From Oscillospiraceae bacterium (GTDB taxonomy: Bacteria > Bacillota > Clostridia > Oscillospirales > Oscillospiraceae): DNA of 39,300 bases. Each line of letters opens with the position of its first letter. The first letter of the stretch is position 1. Made by a program: the position numbers and the translations under genes. Positions 32,791 through 39,300 of the stretch are shown here, piece after piece. Under the pieces are notes generated by a model. It worked only from the letters and a program-made list of their open reading frames with translations, had not been told where the DNA came from and did no database searches. The stretch is from contig WRDH01000028.1 of assembly GCA_009783555.1 (NCBI GenBank), positions 1-39,300 of the forward strand, written 5' to 3'.

Positions 32791-34194
32791 ATGCTTAAGA
32801 ATACAGAGAAAACTATGGATAAAATCACCGCACTTTGTAAGGGCAGGGGATTTGTTTTCGCAGGGAGCGAAATCTATGGCGGACTTGCCAATTCATGGGA
32901 CTACGGTCCTCTTGGAGTTGAACTGAAAAACAACATCAAACGTGCCTGGTGGCAGAAGTTTATACAGGAAAACCCTTACAACGTCGGTCTTGATTCTGCG
33001 ATTTTGATGAACCCCCGTGTATGGGAGGCATCAGGTCATGTCACAACATTTAATGACCCTCTCATTGATTGCAAAGGTTGCAAAATGCGCCACCGCGCAG
33101 ATAAGCTTGTTGAGGACTGGAGTGCCGAAAACAATGTGACTGATGTACATGTAGAGTCGATGGACGATGACGGTATGATGGTTTATATCAGGGAAAAGCA
33201 CGTTGTTTGCCCACATTGCGGAAAATCGGACTTCACTGATATAAGGAAATTCAACTTGATGTTTAGAACTTTCCAAGGCGTCAACGAAGACACCGCCGCA
33301 CAAATTTATCTGCGTCCCGAAACAGCGCAAGGCATTTATGTTAATTTCAAAAACGTCCAGCGTACAACAAGGCGTAAAATTCCTTTTGGCATAGGTCAAA
33401 TAGGCAAATCCTTCCGAAATGAGATAACCCCCGGCAATTTTATTTTCCGTACACGCGAGTTTGAGCAAATGGAAATGCAGTTTTTCTGTAAAGAAGGAAC
33501 AGATCTCGAATGGTTTGATTATTGGCGTACATTCTGCCACAACTGGCTGCTCTCACTCGGACTTCGTGATGAGAACATACGTTTGCGAGATCACGAAGAT
33601 GAGGAGTTGTCTCATTACTCAAAAGCAACGACCGACTTTGAGTTTCTTTTCCCGTTTGGATGGGGTGAGCTTTGGGGTCTTGCAAATCGTACAGATTATG
33701 ACCTCACCGCACATCAGACACATTCCGGCGAAAGCATGGAGTATTTCGACCAGGAAACAAACGAGAAGTTTATTCCGTTTGTTATAGAGCCGGCACTGGG
33801 GGTTGACCGTTTGCTATTATCTGTTCTTGTAGATGCATATGACGAAGAAGTTGTCGATGCTGAGAAAAATGATGTCCGCACAGTATTGCGCTTACATCCT
33901 GCACTTGCTCCGTTTAAATGCGCTATTCTGCCGTTATCCAAGAAGCTCTCTGCAAAAGCAGAGGATATACTTGCAGTATTAAGTAAAAGCTTTATGATCG
34001 ATTTTGATGACAGCGGCTCAATCGGAAAACGTTACAGACGTCAAGACGAGATAGGCACACCATTTTGCCTGACCTATGACTTCGACTCCGAAACGGACAA
34101 CTGCGTAACAGTCCGCGACAGAGATACTATGGCTCAAGAGCGAATACCTATAAATAATTTGGTTAGTTATTTATCAGGTAAGGTAGTATTATAA
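32791..34194 (+). CDS. glyS: Glycyl-tRNA synthetase, homodimeric type
   Basis: A 467-residue class II synthetase charging tRNA-Gly. It is the single-chain (alpha2) form, with [20 protein letters not shown] near the N-terminus, motif 2 around [20 protein letters not shown] and EQMEMQFF, and motif 3 near the C-terminal catalytic end (ALGVDRLLL), then a C-terminal anticodon-binding domain. The frame opens at a GTG (32773) inside the start-site hairpin; the ATG at 32791 has GGAGGG upstream. There is no room for a T-box leader. The transketolase N gene starts nine bases after it, so they share a transcript. Confidence 0.96.
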   Translation: MLKNTEKTMDKITALCKGRGFVFAGSEIYGGLANSWDYGPLGVELKNNIKRAWWQKFIQENPYNVGLDSAILMNPRVWEASGHVTTFNDPLIDCKGCKMRHRADKLVEDWSAENNVTDVHVESMDDDGMMVYIREKHVVCPHCGKSDFTDIRKFNLMFRTFQGVNEDTAAQIYLRPETAQGIYVNFKNVQRTTRRKIPFGIGQIGKSFRNEITPGNFIFRTREFEQMEMQFFCKEGTDLEWFDYWRTFCHNWLLSLGLRDENIRLRDHEDEELSHYSKATTDFEFLFPFGWGELWGLANRTDYDLTAHQTHSGESMEYFDQETNEKFIPFVIEPALGVDRLLLSVLVDAYDEEVVDAEKNDVRTVLRLHPALAPFKCAILPLSKKLSAKAEDILAVLSKSFMIDFDDSGSIGKRYRRQDEIGTPFCLTYDFDSETDNCVTVRDRDTMAQERIPINNLVSYLSGKVVL

Positions 34195-34203
34195 AAGAGA
34201 GGA

Positions 34204-35076
34204 ATGAGTGACGATATGAGTTTAGAAAAGGACACACTGGATCTCAAGGTTGTGGCGGAGAGTATTCGCCTTGTAACGCTTCAGACATTCGCCAACATTG
34301 GTTTTGGACATGTCGGGGGTGCAATGTCTATTATTGAAGCTCTTGCAGCCTTATATGGCGGCGAACTAAGAAGCGACCCCAATAACCCGAACATGCCGGA
34401 CAGGGATAGGCTTGTTTTGTCAAAAGGGCACGCCGGACCTGCACTTTATGCAACGCTTTGCTTGCGTGGTTATTTCCCGAAAGAAGTATTGCTCCAACTT
34501 AATCAAGGCGGCGGAAGCCTTCCGAGTCATTGCGACATGCACAAAACAATCGGCATAGACATGACAACAGGTTCTTTGGGGCAAGGAATGTCGACAGCCA
34601 TAGGGCTGGCTCTCGGTAGTCGTTTAAACAATATCAATAACTTCACCTACCTTATCCTCGGCGACGGCGAATGCAATGAAGGACAGGTTTGGGAAGGAGC
34701 AATGTTTGCTGCACACAAAGAAATCGGAAGCCTTATTGCACTAATTGACTGGAATAAACAACAGCTTGACGGATTTACAAAAGACATCATTGATATGGGT
34801 GACATTGCGGAGAAATTCAAGGCATTCGGGTGGCACTCGCAAACAGTTGAAGGGCACGACCCCGGTAAAATCAAGGCGGCAATTGTGGACGCAAAACGGT
34901 ATAAAGACGCACCGAGTGCAATAATTCTGGACACCATAAAAGGTTATGGGTGTAGCTTCGCCGCAGGTATAGCAAGCAACCACCATATGAACTTCACGCC
35001 TGAGGAGATGGAAAAGGCTATAAAAGAAGCGGAAGATAGACTCAAGGAAGTCCGCGATCTTGCCAATAAAGGTTAA
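34204..35076 (+). CDS. tktN: Transketolase, N-terminal subunit
   Basis: A 290-residue thiamine-diphosphate-binding half of a split transketolase. The ThDP/metal motif is GDGECNEGQVWEGA and the conserved GHVGGAMSIIEALAALY and SKGHAGPALYA stretches are visible. With the C subunit 14 bp downstream it would move two-carbon units in the pentose phosphate pathway. The start is uncertain: the ATG at 34204 has AGAGG almost touching it, and the ATG at 34216 has a weak GAGTG at better distance. Confidence 0.93.
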   Translation: MSDDMSLEKDTLDLKVVAESIRLVTLQTFANIGFGHVGGAMSIIEALAALYGGELRSDPNNPNMPDRDRLVLSKGHAGPALYATLCLRGYFPKEVLLQLNQGGGSLPSHCDMHKTIGIDMTTGSLGQGMSTAIGLALGSRLNNINNFTYLILGDGECNEGQVWEGAMFAAHKEIGSLIALIDWNKQQLDGFTKDIIDMGDIAEKFKAFGWHSQTVEGHDPGKIKAAIVDAKRYKDAPSAIILDTIKGYGCSFAAGIASNHHMNFTPEEMEKAIKEAEDRLKEVRDLANKG

Positions 35077-35090
35077 TGGGGGAAAAGTAA

Positions 35091-36056
35091 ATGTTTACAA
35101 TACATGATGTTTTTGAAAAGAACCCTAGGATGATGAGGGAAGTCTATTGTGATACACTCTTGGATCTTGCAATCGGAAATGAAGATATAGTAGCACTCGA
35201 TGCGGATTTAGTAAGTTCGTCGGGTATGAAGCCGTTTTTCCAAAGATTTCCGGACAGGGCTTTTAACTGCGGCGTTGCCGAAGCTAATATGATAGGAGTT
35301 GCAGCAGGATTGTCGGCAATGGGCAAAGTCCCGTTTGCACACACCTTCGGTTGTTTTGCGTCAAGACGTGTTTGCGACCAAATAATGATTTCCGCTGCAT
35401 ACGCAAAACAAAATGTGCGGATAGTCGGTTCAGACCCGGGTGTTACAGCCGCGTATAACGGCGGAACGCATATGCCGTTTGAAGATATGGGCGTTTTGCG
35501 TTCAATACCTGAAATCACATTGATTGAACCTGCTGATAATGTAATCCTTGAAGACATAATCAGGCAACTGGCGAGTCTCTACGGTGTGTTTTATATCCGC
35601 ATGGCGAGGAAAAACGCCGTTTCCATATATCAGGAAGGCTCAAATTTCCATATCGGACGCGGGAATACACTTGTCGATGGCACTGATGTAACAATCTTCG
35701 CCAGCGGCATAATGGTCTATGAAGCACTAAAAGCAGCATCAATTCTACAAACTGATGATATTTCAGCAAGAATCGTTGACATGTTCACATGGAAGCCGAT
35801 AGATTCTGAACTTGTCGATAATTGCGCACGTATCACCGGAGCATTTGTGACTGCAGAAAATCATAATATAATCGGCGGCTTGGGTTCTGCAATTGCAGAA
35901 GCATCAGCGAAAATTCGCCCTGTACCGATAGAAATGGTCGGGGTTAAAGACAGATTCGGACAAGTCGGTACGGAAGACTTCTTACGCGAAGAATATGAAC
36001 TGACTGCGGCAGATATCGTTGCTGCCGCAAAACGCGCAATAGAAAGAAAAGGATAA
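35091..36056 (+). CDS. tktC: Transketolase, C-terminal subunit
   Basis: A 321-residue pyrimidine-binding plus C-terminal half of a split transketolase, with FNCGVAEANMIGVAAGLSAM, FGCFASRRVCDQI, GSDPGVTAAYNGGTHMPFED and the late VTAENHNIIGGLGSAIAE. GGGGGA lies eight bases upstream of the ATG. Split transketolases of this size are common in Clostridia, and the pair assembles into the full enzyme. The larE start follows eight bases later, so lar genes are read from the same message. Confidence 0.93.
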   Translation: MFTIHDVFEKNPRMMREVYCDTLLDLAIGNEDIVALDADLVSSSGMKPFFQRFPDRAFNCGVAEANMIGVAAGLSAMGKVPFAHTFGCFASRRVCDQIMISAAYAKQNVRIVGSDPGVTAAYNGGTHMPFEDMGVLRSIPEITLIEPADNVILEDIIRQLASLYGVFYIRMARKNAVSIYQEGSNFHIGRGNTLVDGTDVTIFASGIMVYEALKAASILQTDDISARIVDMFTWKPIDSELVDNCARITGAFVTAENHNIIGGLGSAIAEASAKIRPVPIEMVGVKDRFGQVGTEDFLREEYELTAADIVAAAKRAIERKG

Positions 36057-36063
36057 GCTAGTT

Positions 36064-36813
36064 TTGCAGTTACAACAGTTTTTTGAAGAGAATCCACGTA
36101 TTGCCATCGCATTTTCCGGCGGCGTGGATTCGTCATATTTGCTTTATGCCGCAAAAGCAGCGGGGGCAGATGTGCATGCATACTATGTTAAGGCAGAATT
36201 CCAACCGCAATTTGAGTTTGAAGAAGCCGTTTATATCGCTAAGCTTCTTGATATTCCTCTGACAGTAGAAACTATGAGTGTATTAAGCGAACCCGATGTT
36301 GTCAGTAACTCGGCAGAGCGTTGTTATCATTGCAAAATGAAAATCCTTGAACGACTTTGGGCGCTGGCTCACGCTGACGGATATACTGTACTATGTGATG
36401 GAACAAATGCTGATGACGACGAATCCGACAGACCCGGAATGAAAGCATTGCGGGAACAAGGTGTTGTGTCGCCATTACGTGATGGAGGTCTTATTAAGAA
36501 TAACATCCGCATTCTATCAAAAAAAGCGGGACTACCCACACATAACAAACCCGCTTATGCATGCCTTGCAACACGAGTTCCGACAGGCACAGCAATAACG
36601 CGGGAATTCCTTACCAAGATAGAACGTGCGGAAGGAGCACTCTTTGAAATGGGCTTTTCCGACTTCCGCGTCCGTCTGATACCACCCGACACAGCGAAAA
36701 TACAAATGCCTGAAAAACAATGGAAAAAAGCAGCCGCAACGCGCGAGAGGATATTTAAAGCACTTGAAAGTGACTTTAGTTCGGTTGTACTGGATATGGA
36801 GTTTAGGAACTAA
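36064..36813 (+). CDS. larE: ATP-dependent sacrificial sulfur transferase LarE
   Basis: A 249-residue PP-loop enzyme that adenylates the P2CMN intermediate and installs sulfur for the nickel-pincer (NPN) cofactor of lactate racemase. The PP-loop is AFSGGVDSS (16-24); RCYHCK lies at 86-91; DGTNADDD at 112-119; and the sulfur-donor cysteine is C167 in YACLATR. Only one cysteine lies in the C-terminal half, which fits the single-Cys sacrificial type and not the Fe-S cluster type of LarE. The start is TTG, with AAAGGA about ten bases upstream inside the end of tktC. Its stop codon touches the edge of a palindromic element. Confidence 0.93.
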   Translation: MQLQQFFEENPRIAIAFSGGVDSSYLLYAAKAAGADVHAYYVKAEFQPQFEFEEAVYIAKLLDIPLTVETMSVLSEPDVVSNSAERCYHCKMKILERLWALAHADGYTVLCDGTNADDDESDRPGMKALREQGVVSPLRDGGLIKNNIRILSKKAGLPTHNKPAYACLATRVPTGTAITREFLTKIERAEGALFEMGFSDFRVRLIPPDTAKIQMPEKQWKKAAATRERIFKALESDFSSVVLDMEFRN

Positions 36814-36923
36814 GGACAACCCCCACCGTCTTCGACGGCACCCCCTTCCACGGAAGGGGGCAAGGATAAAAGAGCCCCCTTCCGTGGAAGGGGGTGATGC
36901 CTACAGGCGGCGGGGGTTGTCCT
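36813..36923. repeat. 111-bp compound palindrome between larE and larB
   Basis: Outer arms AGGACAACCCCC (36813-36824) and GGGGGTTGTCCT (36912-36923) are perfect. Inside, 36841-36860 and 36875-36894 are exact reverse complements, each a hairpin of CCCCCTTC/GAAGGGGG. A further small hairpin CCGTC/GACGG sits at 36826-36838. It begins in the larE stop codon and ends 33 bases before larB. It resembles a dispersed clostridial repeat and could attenuate transcription inside the operon. Confidence 0.85.
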
Positions 36924-36955
36924 ACATCGACAGAAAACAAAGAAAGGAAATAAAA

Positions 36956-37198
36956 ATGGAGCAAAAAAAAATATTAGAGTTGCTTAAAAAAGTTAAAAAC
37001 GGTGAGGTTTCACCCGATGAGGCAGTTTTGCAGCTCAAAAAAGATCCTTTCGAGGATGTCGGATATGCAATGATTGACCATCACCGCGGACTGCGTCATG
37101 GTATTAACGAAGTTATATTCGGCGAGGGTAAAACAACCGAACAAATAGTTGGAATAATGAAAACTATGATGGAGCGGGACAGAAAAACATCATGGTGA
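36956..37198 (+). CDS. larB: LarB N-terminal domain (split gene, part 1)
   Basis: An 80-residue frame matching the N-terminal domain of LarB: ILELLKKVKNGEVSPDEAVL, DPFEDVGYAMIDHHRGLRHG, NEVIFGEGKTTEQI. AAAGGA lies just upstream of the ATG. It ends with a TGA at 37196-37198, at the point where the family normally continues into VTRIS. The rest of LarB lies in the -1 frame. A -1 slip at the AAA codon at 37184-37186 (inside A5) would give ...ERDRKNIMVTRIS, which is what the family shows, and a 251-residue product of normal length. As read, this part alone would be made unless slippage, re-initiation or an error in the sequence joins the halves. Confidence 0.85.
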   Translation: MEQKKILELLKKVKNGEVSPDEAVLQLKKDPFEDVGYAMIDHHRGLRHGINEVIFGEGKTTEQIVGIMKTMMERDRKTSW

Positions 37199-37710
37199 CT
37201 CGTATATCTCAAAAAAAAGCAACCAAGGTTCAAAAAGAACTCCCTAACATGTGGTACGACCCTGTTTCCCGTATAGGTATCTGCGAACGTGAACCCGAGC
37301 CTTCACCACATGGTTTGATTGTTATAGCCGCAGCCGGTACAAGCGACATCCCGGTGGCGGAAGAAGCGGCAGTTACCGCAGAAACTCTTGGAAATAAAGT
37401 GGAAAGACTTTATGATGTTGGTGTTGCAGGTCTGCACCGTCTGCTTGGTCATCTTGATGTTATTATGAGAGCACGTGTAGTAGTAGTGGTTGCCGGCATG
37501 GAAGGTGCCTTACCATCCGTAATAGGCGGTCTGGTAGCATGCCCCGTAATTGCGGTTCCTGCAAGCGTAGGCTATGGCGCAAACTTCGGCGGTTTGTCAG
37601 CACTTTTAACTATGCTAAATGCGTGTTCGGGGAATATAAGCGTGGTGAATATAGACAACGGCTTCTGTGGCGGTTATATTTCGAGCTTAATAAACCACAT
37701 CGGGGATTAG
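37192..37710 (+). CDS. larB: LarB PurE-like domain (split gene, part 2)
   Basis: A 172-residue frame with the PurE-like catalytic domain of LarB, which carboxylates nicotinic acid adenine dinucleotide and releases AMP, the first step of NPN synthesis. Motifs: AAAGTSDIPVAEEAAVTAET, YDVGVAGLHRLL, VVVAGMEGALPSVIGGLV, VPASVGYGANFGGLSALLTM, NIDNGFCGGY. The ATG at 37192 overlaps the stop of part 1 as ATGGTGA, allowing coupled re-initiation; the only SD-like element (GGAG, 37171-37174) is 17 bases away. All catalytic-domain motifs are intact, so decay is not evident. Confidence 0.88.
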   Translation: MVTRISQKKATKVQKELPNMWYDPVSRIGICEREPEPSPHGLIVIAAAGTSDIPVAEEAAVTAETLGNKVERLYDVGVAGLHRLLGHLDVIMRARVVVVVAGMEGALPSVIGGLVACPVIAVPASVGYGANFGGLSALLTMLNACSGNISVVNIDNGFCGGYISSLINHIGD

Positions 37711-37732
37711 AGAAACAAGGGAGTAAATATTG

Positions 37733-39031
37733 ATGAAGCTATATCTGCAATGTAATATGGGTGCGTCCGGTAATATGGTTATGGCGGCGCTGTATGAATT
37801 GTTGACTGATAAAACCGGGTTTCATACAAAAATGGAGAAGCTAAACCTGCCGAATGTCAAGATAAAATATAAAGATGTGACCAAATGCGGGATAAAGGGT
37901 ACGCATATTTCTGTTATTGTAGATGGTGTTGAAGAAGAAAGTCAGGATGTTCACAGTCATAATTACACAGGTCAGAATAATCATAATCATGACCACTCGC
38001 ATAAACATAATCCTGATCACGATGATCATTCTCACAAACACTCGCGCTCCCACACCCACGTTGGTAAAAGATATGGGTACAAGGATATTCTTGCATTGAT
38101 TAGCAACCTTGATTTGCCTGATAATGTCAAGGATAGTGCAATTGGTGTATATAAAATTATCGGTGAAGCAGAAGCTAATGTGCATGGCGTTTCACTTGAA
38201 GAAATACATTTTCATGAAGTCGGTTCCATAGATGCAATCGTGGATGTTGTTGGCTGCAGCTTGCTTGTAGATTTGCTTGGCATAACAAGTATCATAGCAT
38301 CTCCTATACATGTCGGCTTTGGCATGATTCGCTGCGAACATGGAGTTTTGCCTGTTCCCGCTCCGGCGACGGCTGAAATACTCGATGGTATACCTATGTA
38401 CAGCGGACAAATCGAGGGAGAGCTTTGTACGCCGACAGGAGCTGCTTTGTTGAAATATTTTTCCGACGAGTTTGGTTCAATGCCTCCGATGACTGTAAGA
38501 AAAATCGGCTATGGAATGGGAACTAAGGACTTTGAAGCGGCAAATTGCCTACGTGCATTTTTGTATGATGATGCCGGGGATGAAACAGATGAACCGTCCC
38601 CGTGTTCCAACTTTGACACGGTCTGCGAAATCTCTTGCAATCTCGATGATATGACGCCTGAAGCTATCGGTGCGGCATTTGAGCTCCTGCTTGAAAATGG
38701 TGCTCTTGATGTTTATACAACTCCAATAATGATGAAAAAAAACCGCCCTGCAGTAATGCTCTCATGCTTATGCACAGAAGGGTTACACAACGATTTGGCG
38801 ATTTTAATGATTAAGCACACAACAACACTCGGAGTGCGCACGGTCAAATATCAACGTATGACAACGAGCCGCACCACCGAAACAATACAGACAAATTACG
38901 GCGACATACGGGTAAAAAAGGCACAAGGATTCGGCATTACCAAACAAAAACCGGAATACGACGACGTACAAAAAGCGGCACGTAAACACGATGTCCCGTT
39001 CCACGCGGTATATGATGAAGTTGTGAAGTAG
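37733..39031 (+). CDS. larC: Nickel-pincer cofactor cyclometallase LarC
   Basis: A 432-residue enzyme that inserts nickel, with CTP, into the pincer nucleotide to finish the NPN cofactor. It opens with KLYLQCNMGASGNMVMAALY, has EEIHFHEVGSIDAIVDVVG, HGVLPVPAPAT, EGELCTPTGAALL and the C-terminal NLDDMTPEAIGAAFELL. A His-rich insert (residues 74-109, 13 His) is a likely nickel-binding store. Unlike Lactobacillus plantarum larC, which needs a programmed frameshift to join LarC1 and LarC2, this gene is one continuous frame. I start at ATG 37733 with AGGGAG nine bases upstream; a TTG one codon earlier is possible. Confidence 0.94.
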   Translation: MKLYLQCNMGASGNMVMAALYELLTDKTGFHTKMEKLNLPNVKIKYKDVTKCGIKGTHISVIVDGVEEESQDVHSHNYTGQNNHNHDHSHKHNPDHDDHSHKHSRSHTHVGKRYGYKDILALISNLDLPDNVKDSAIGVYKIIGEAEANVHGVSLEEIHFHEVGSIDAIVDVVGCSLLVDLLGITSIIASPIHVGFGMIRCEHGVLPVPAPATAEILDGIPMYSGQIEGELCTPTGAALLKYFSDEFGSMPPMTVRKIGYGMGTKDFEAANCLRAFLYDDAGDETDEPSPCSNFDTVCEISCNLDDMTPEAIGAAFELLLENGALDVYTTPIMMKKNRPAVMLSCLCTEGLHNDLAILMIKHTTTLGVRTVKYQRMTTSRTTETIQTNYGDIRVKKAQGFGITKQKPEYDDVQKAARKHDVPFHAVYDEVVK

Positions 39032-39125
39032 ACAAGGGGACGGTTAGTTTCGTTAAGGGTATATCATATCTTGCGTAAATAACTTTTACTGTTTTGCAAT
39101 TGGGATATGAAAAGCAAAAAAAATA

Positions 39126-39153
39126 TTGCAATTCTAAGCAATTTGTGTATAAT
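39126..39153 (+). promoter_or_regulatory. SigA-type promoter downstream of larC
   Basis: TTGCAA (39126-39131), 16 bases, consensus TATAAT (39148-39153). It would start transcription near 39160, at the base of a folded RNA candidate. Confidence 0.6.
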
Positions 39154-39159
39154 GAAGAT

Positions 39160-39240
39160 AGAGGGAACGTCGCCGGTTAATGCGAGGGTGGTTTCACCAG
39201 CATGAGAAATCATGTGGCAGTCGCACCGGGGGTTCCTTTT
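39160..39240 (+). ncRNA. Candidate structured RNA or riboswitch-like leader
   Basis: Nested pairings: AGGGAAC/GTTCCTT (39162-39168 with 39232-39238, one G-U), CCGGT/ACCGG (39173-39177 with 39225-39229), GCGA/TCGC (39182-39185 with 39221-39224). Inside the closed junction are two hairpins, GGTG-GTTT-CACC (39187-39198) and CATGA-GAAA-TCATG (39201-39214), the second with a GNRA tetraloop. I could not match it to a named class; it begins at a good promoter and is followed by a TTTTTTT near 39291. Confidence 0.45.
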
Positions 39241-39300
39241 ACGTTTGCTTACATATTTGCTTACCCTTGAAATAAGTGGCTTTTGGCTTCATTTTTTTAC

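Larger units (their letters stand above)
39032..39300. other. Non-coding end of window after larC
   Basis: No coding frame is seen. It contains the promoter at 39126-39153, the folded RNA candidate at 39160-39240 and an AT-rich stretch ending in seven T residues (39292-39298). The next gene is beyond the window. Confidence 0.6.

Noticed and set aside
39180-39200. T-box antiterminator core, because of AGGGTGG
   Set aside because: The promoter lies only about 30 bases upstream, leaving no room for stem I, and the sequence continues TTTCACC instead of the ACC pairing expected.

Overview
This window looks like a chromosomal segment of an anaerobic, low-to-mid GC Firmicute of the class Clostridia, possibly an Oscillospiraceae-like gut lineage; that placement is inference. 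It rests on gene content: RNase J, RqcP next to HU, the XpaC/TelA pair, a homodimeric-type glycyl-tRNA synthetase, a split two-subunit transketolase, a clostridial-type Tad pilus locus, and TTGNNN-N16/17-TANNNT promoters. There are no phage genes, transposases, CRISPR arrays, tRNAs or rRNAs. Most of the sequence is core chromosome, with an accessory pilus and signalling block and many small palindromic repeats.

Layout. (1) 5-908: HU and RqcP on the + strand, then a small YjfB-like gene on the - strand with its own promoter and structured leader. (2) 1085-4060, - strand: rpe, recR and rnj (in transcription order), read from a promoter that overlaps the promoter of the next block. (3) 4150-7167, + strand: xpaC, telA and a membrane TPM-domain protein with a Gly-rich repeat tail. 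(4) 7179-20049, - strand: a Tad (type IVc) pilus operon in the order cpaE/tadZ, tadA, tadB, tadC, Flp-like pilin, tadE-like, tadG-like, second tadE-like and prepilin peptidase. It runs on with almost no gaps into a WG-repeat protein, a DUF6382-like/FHA protein and a Ser/Thr kinase. (5) 20520-24862, - strand: moxR ATPase, DUF58 and a membrane transglutaminase. (6) 25113-27544, + strand: a metallophosphoesterase, then pssA and psd for phosphatidylethanolamine synthesis. (7) 27541-32643, - strand: metG, uppP and ftsK. (8) 32791-39031, + strand: glyS, transketolase N and C subunits, and larE-larB-larC for the nickel-pincer (NPN) cofactor of lactate racemase-type enzymes. The last 270 bases hold a promoter and a candidate structured RNA.

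How the parts may work together. CpaE and TadA would position and power the pilus, TadB and TadC form its membrane platform, the prepilin peptidase matures Flp and TadE-type subunits, and the trailing FHA and kinase genes suggest phosphorylation-based control of pilus assembly. PssA and Psd are consecutive enzymes. LarE, LarB and LarC are the complete NPN pathway, but larB is divided into two overlapping frames at its domain boundary, which is the most unusual coding feature here.

Repeats. At least six kinds of small repeat sit in gene gaps: perfect or near-perfect palindromes at 17594-17722, 20397-20470, 25663-25764 and 36813-36923, a REP-like hairpin at 16742-16763, and 7-bp-periodic AAATGAY tracts at three or four gene boundaries. 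Some of these repeats supply start codons, stop codons or protein termini.
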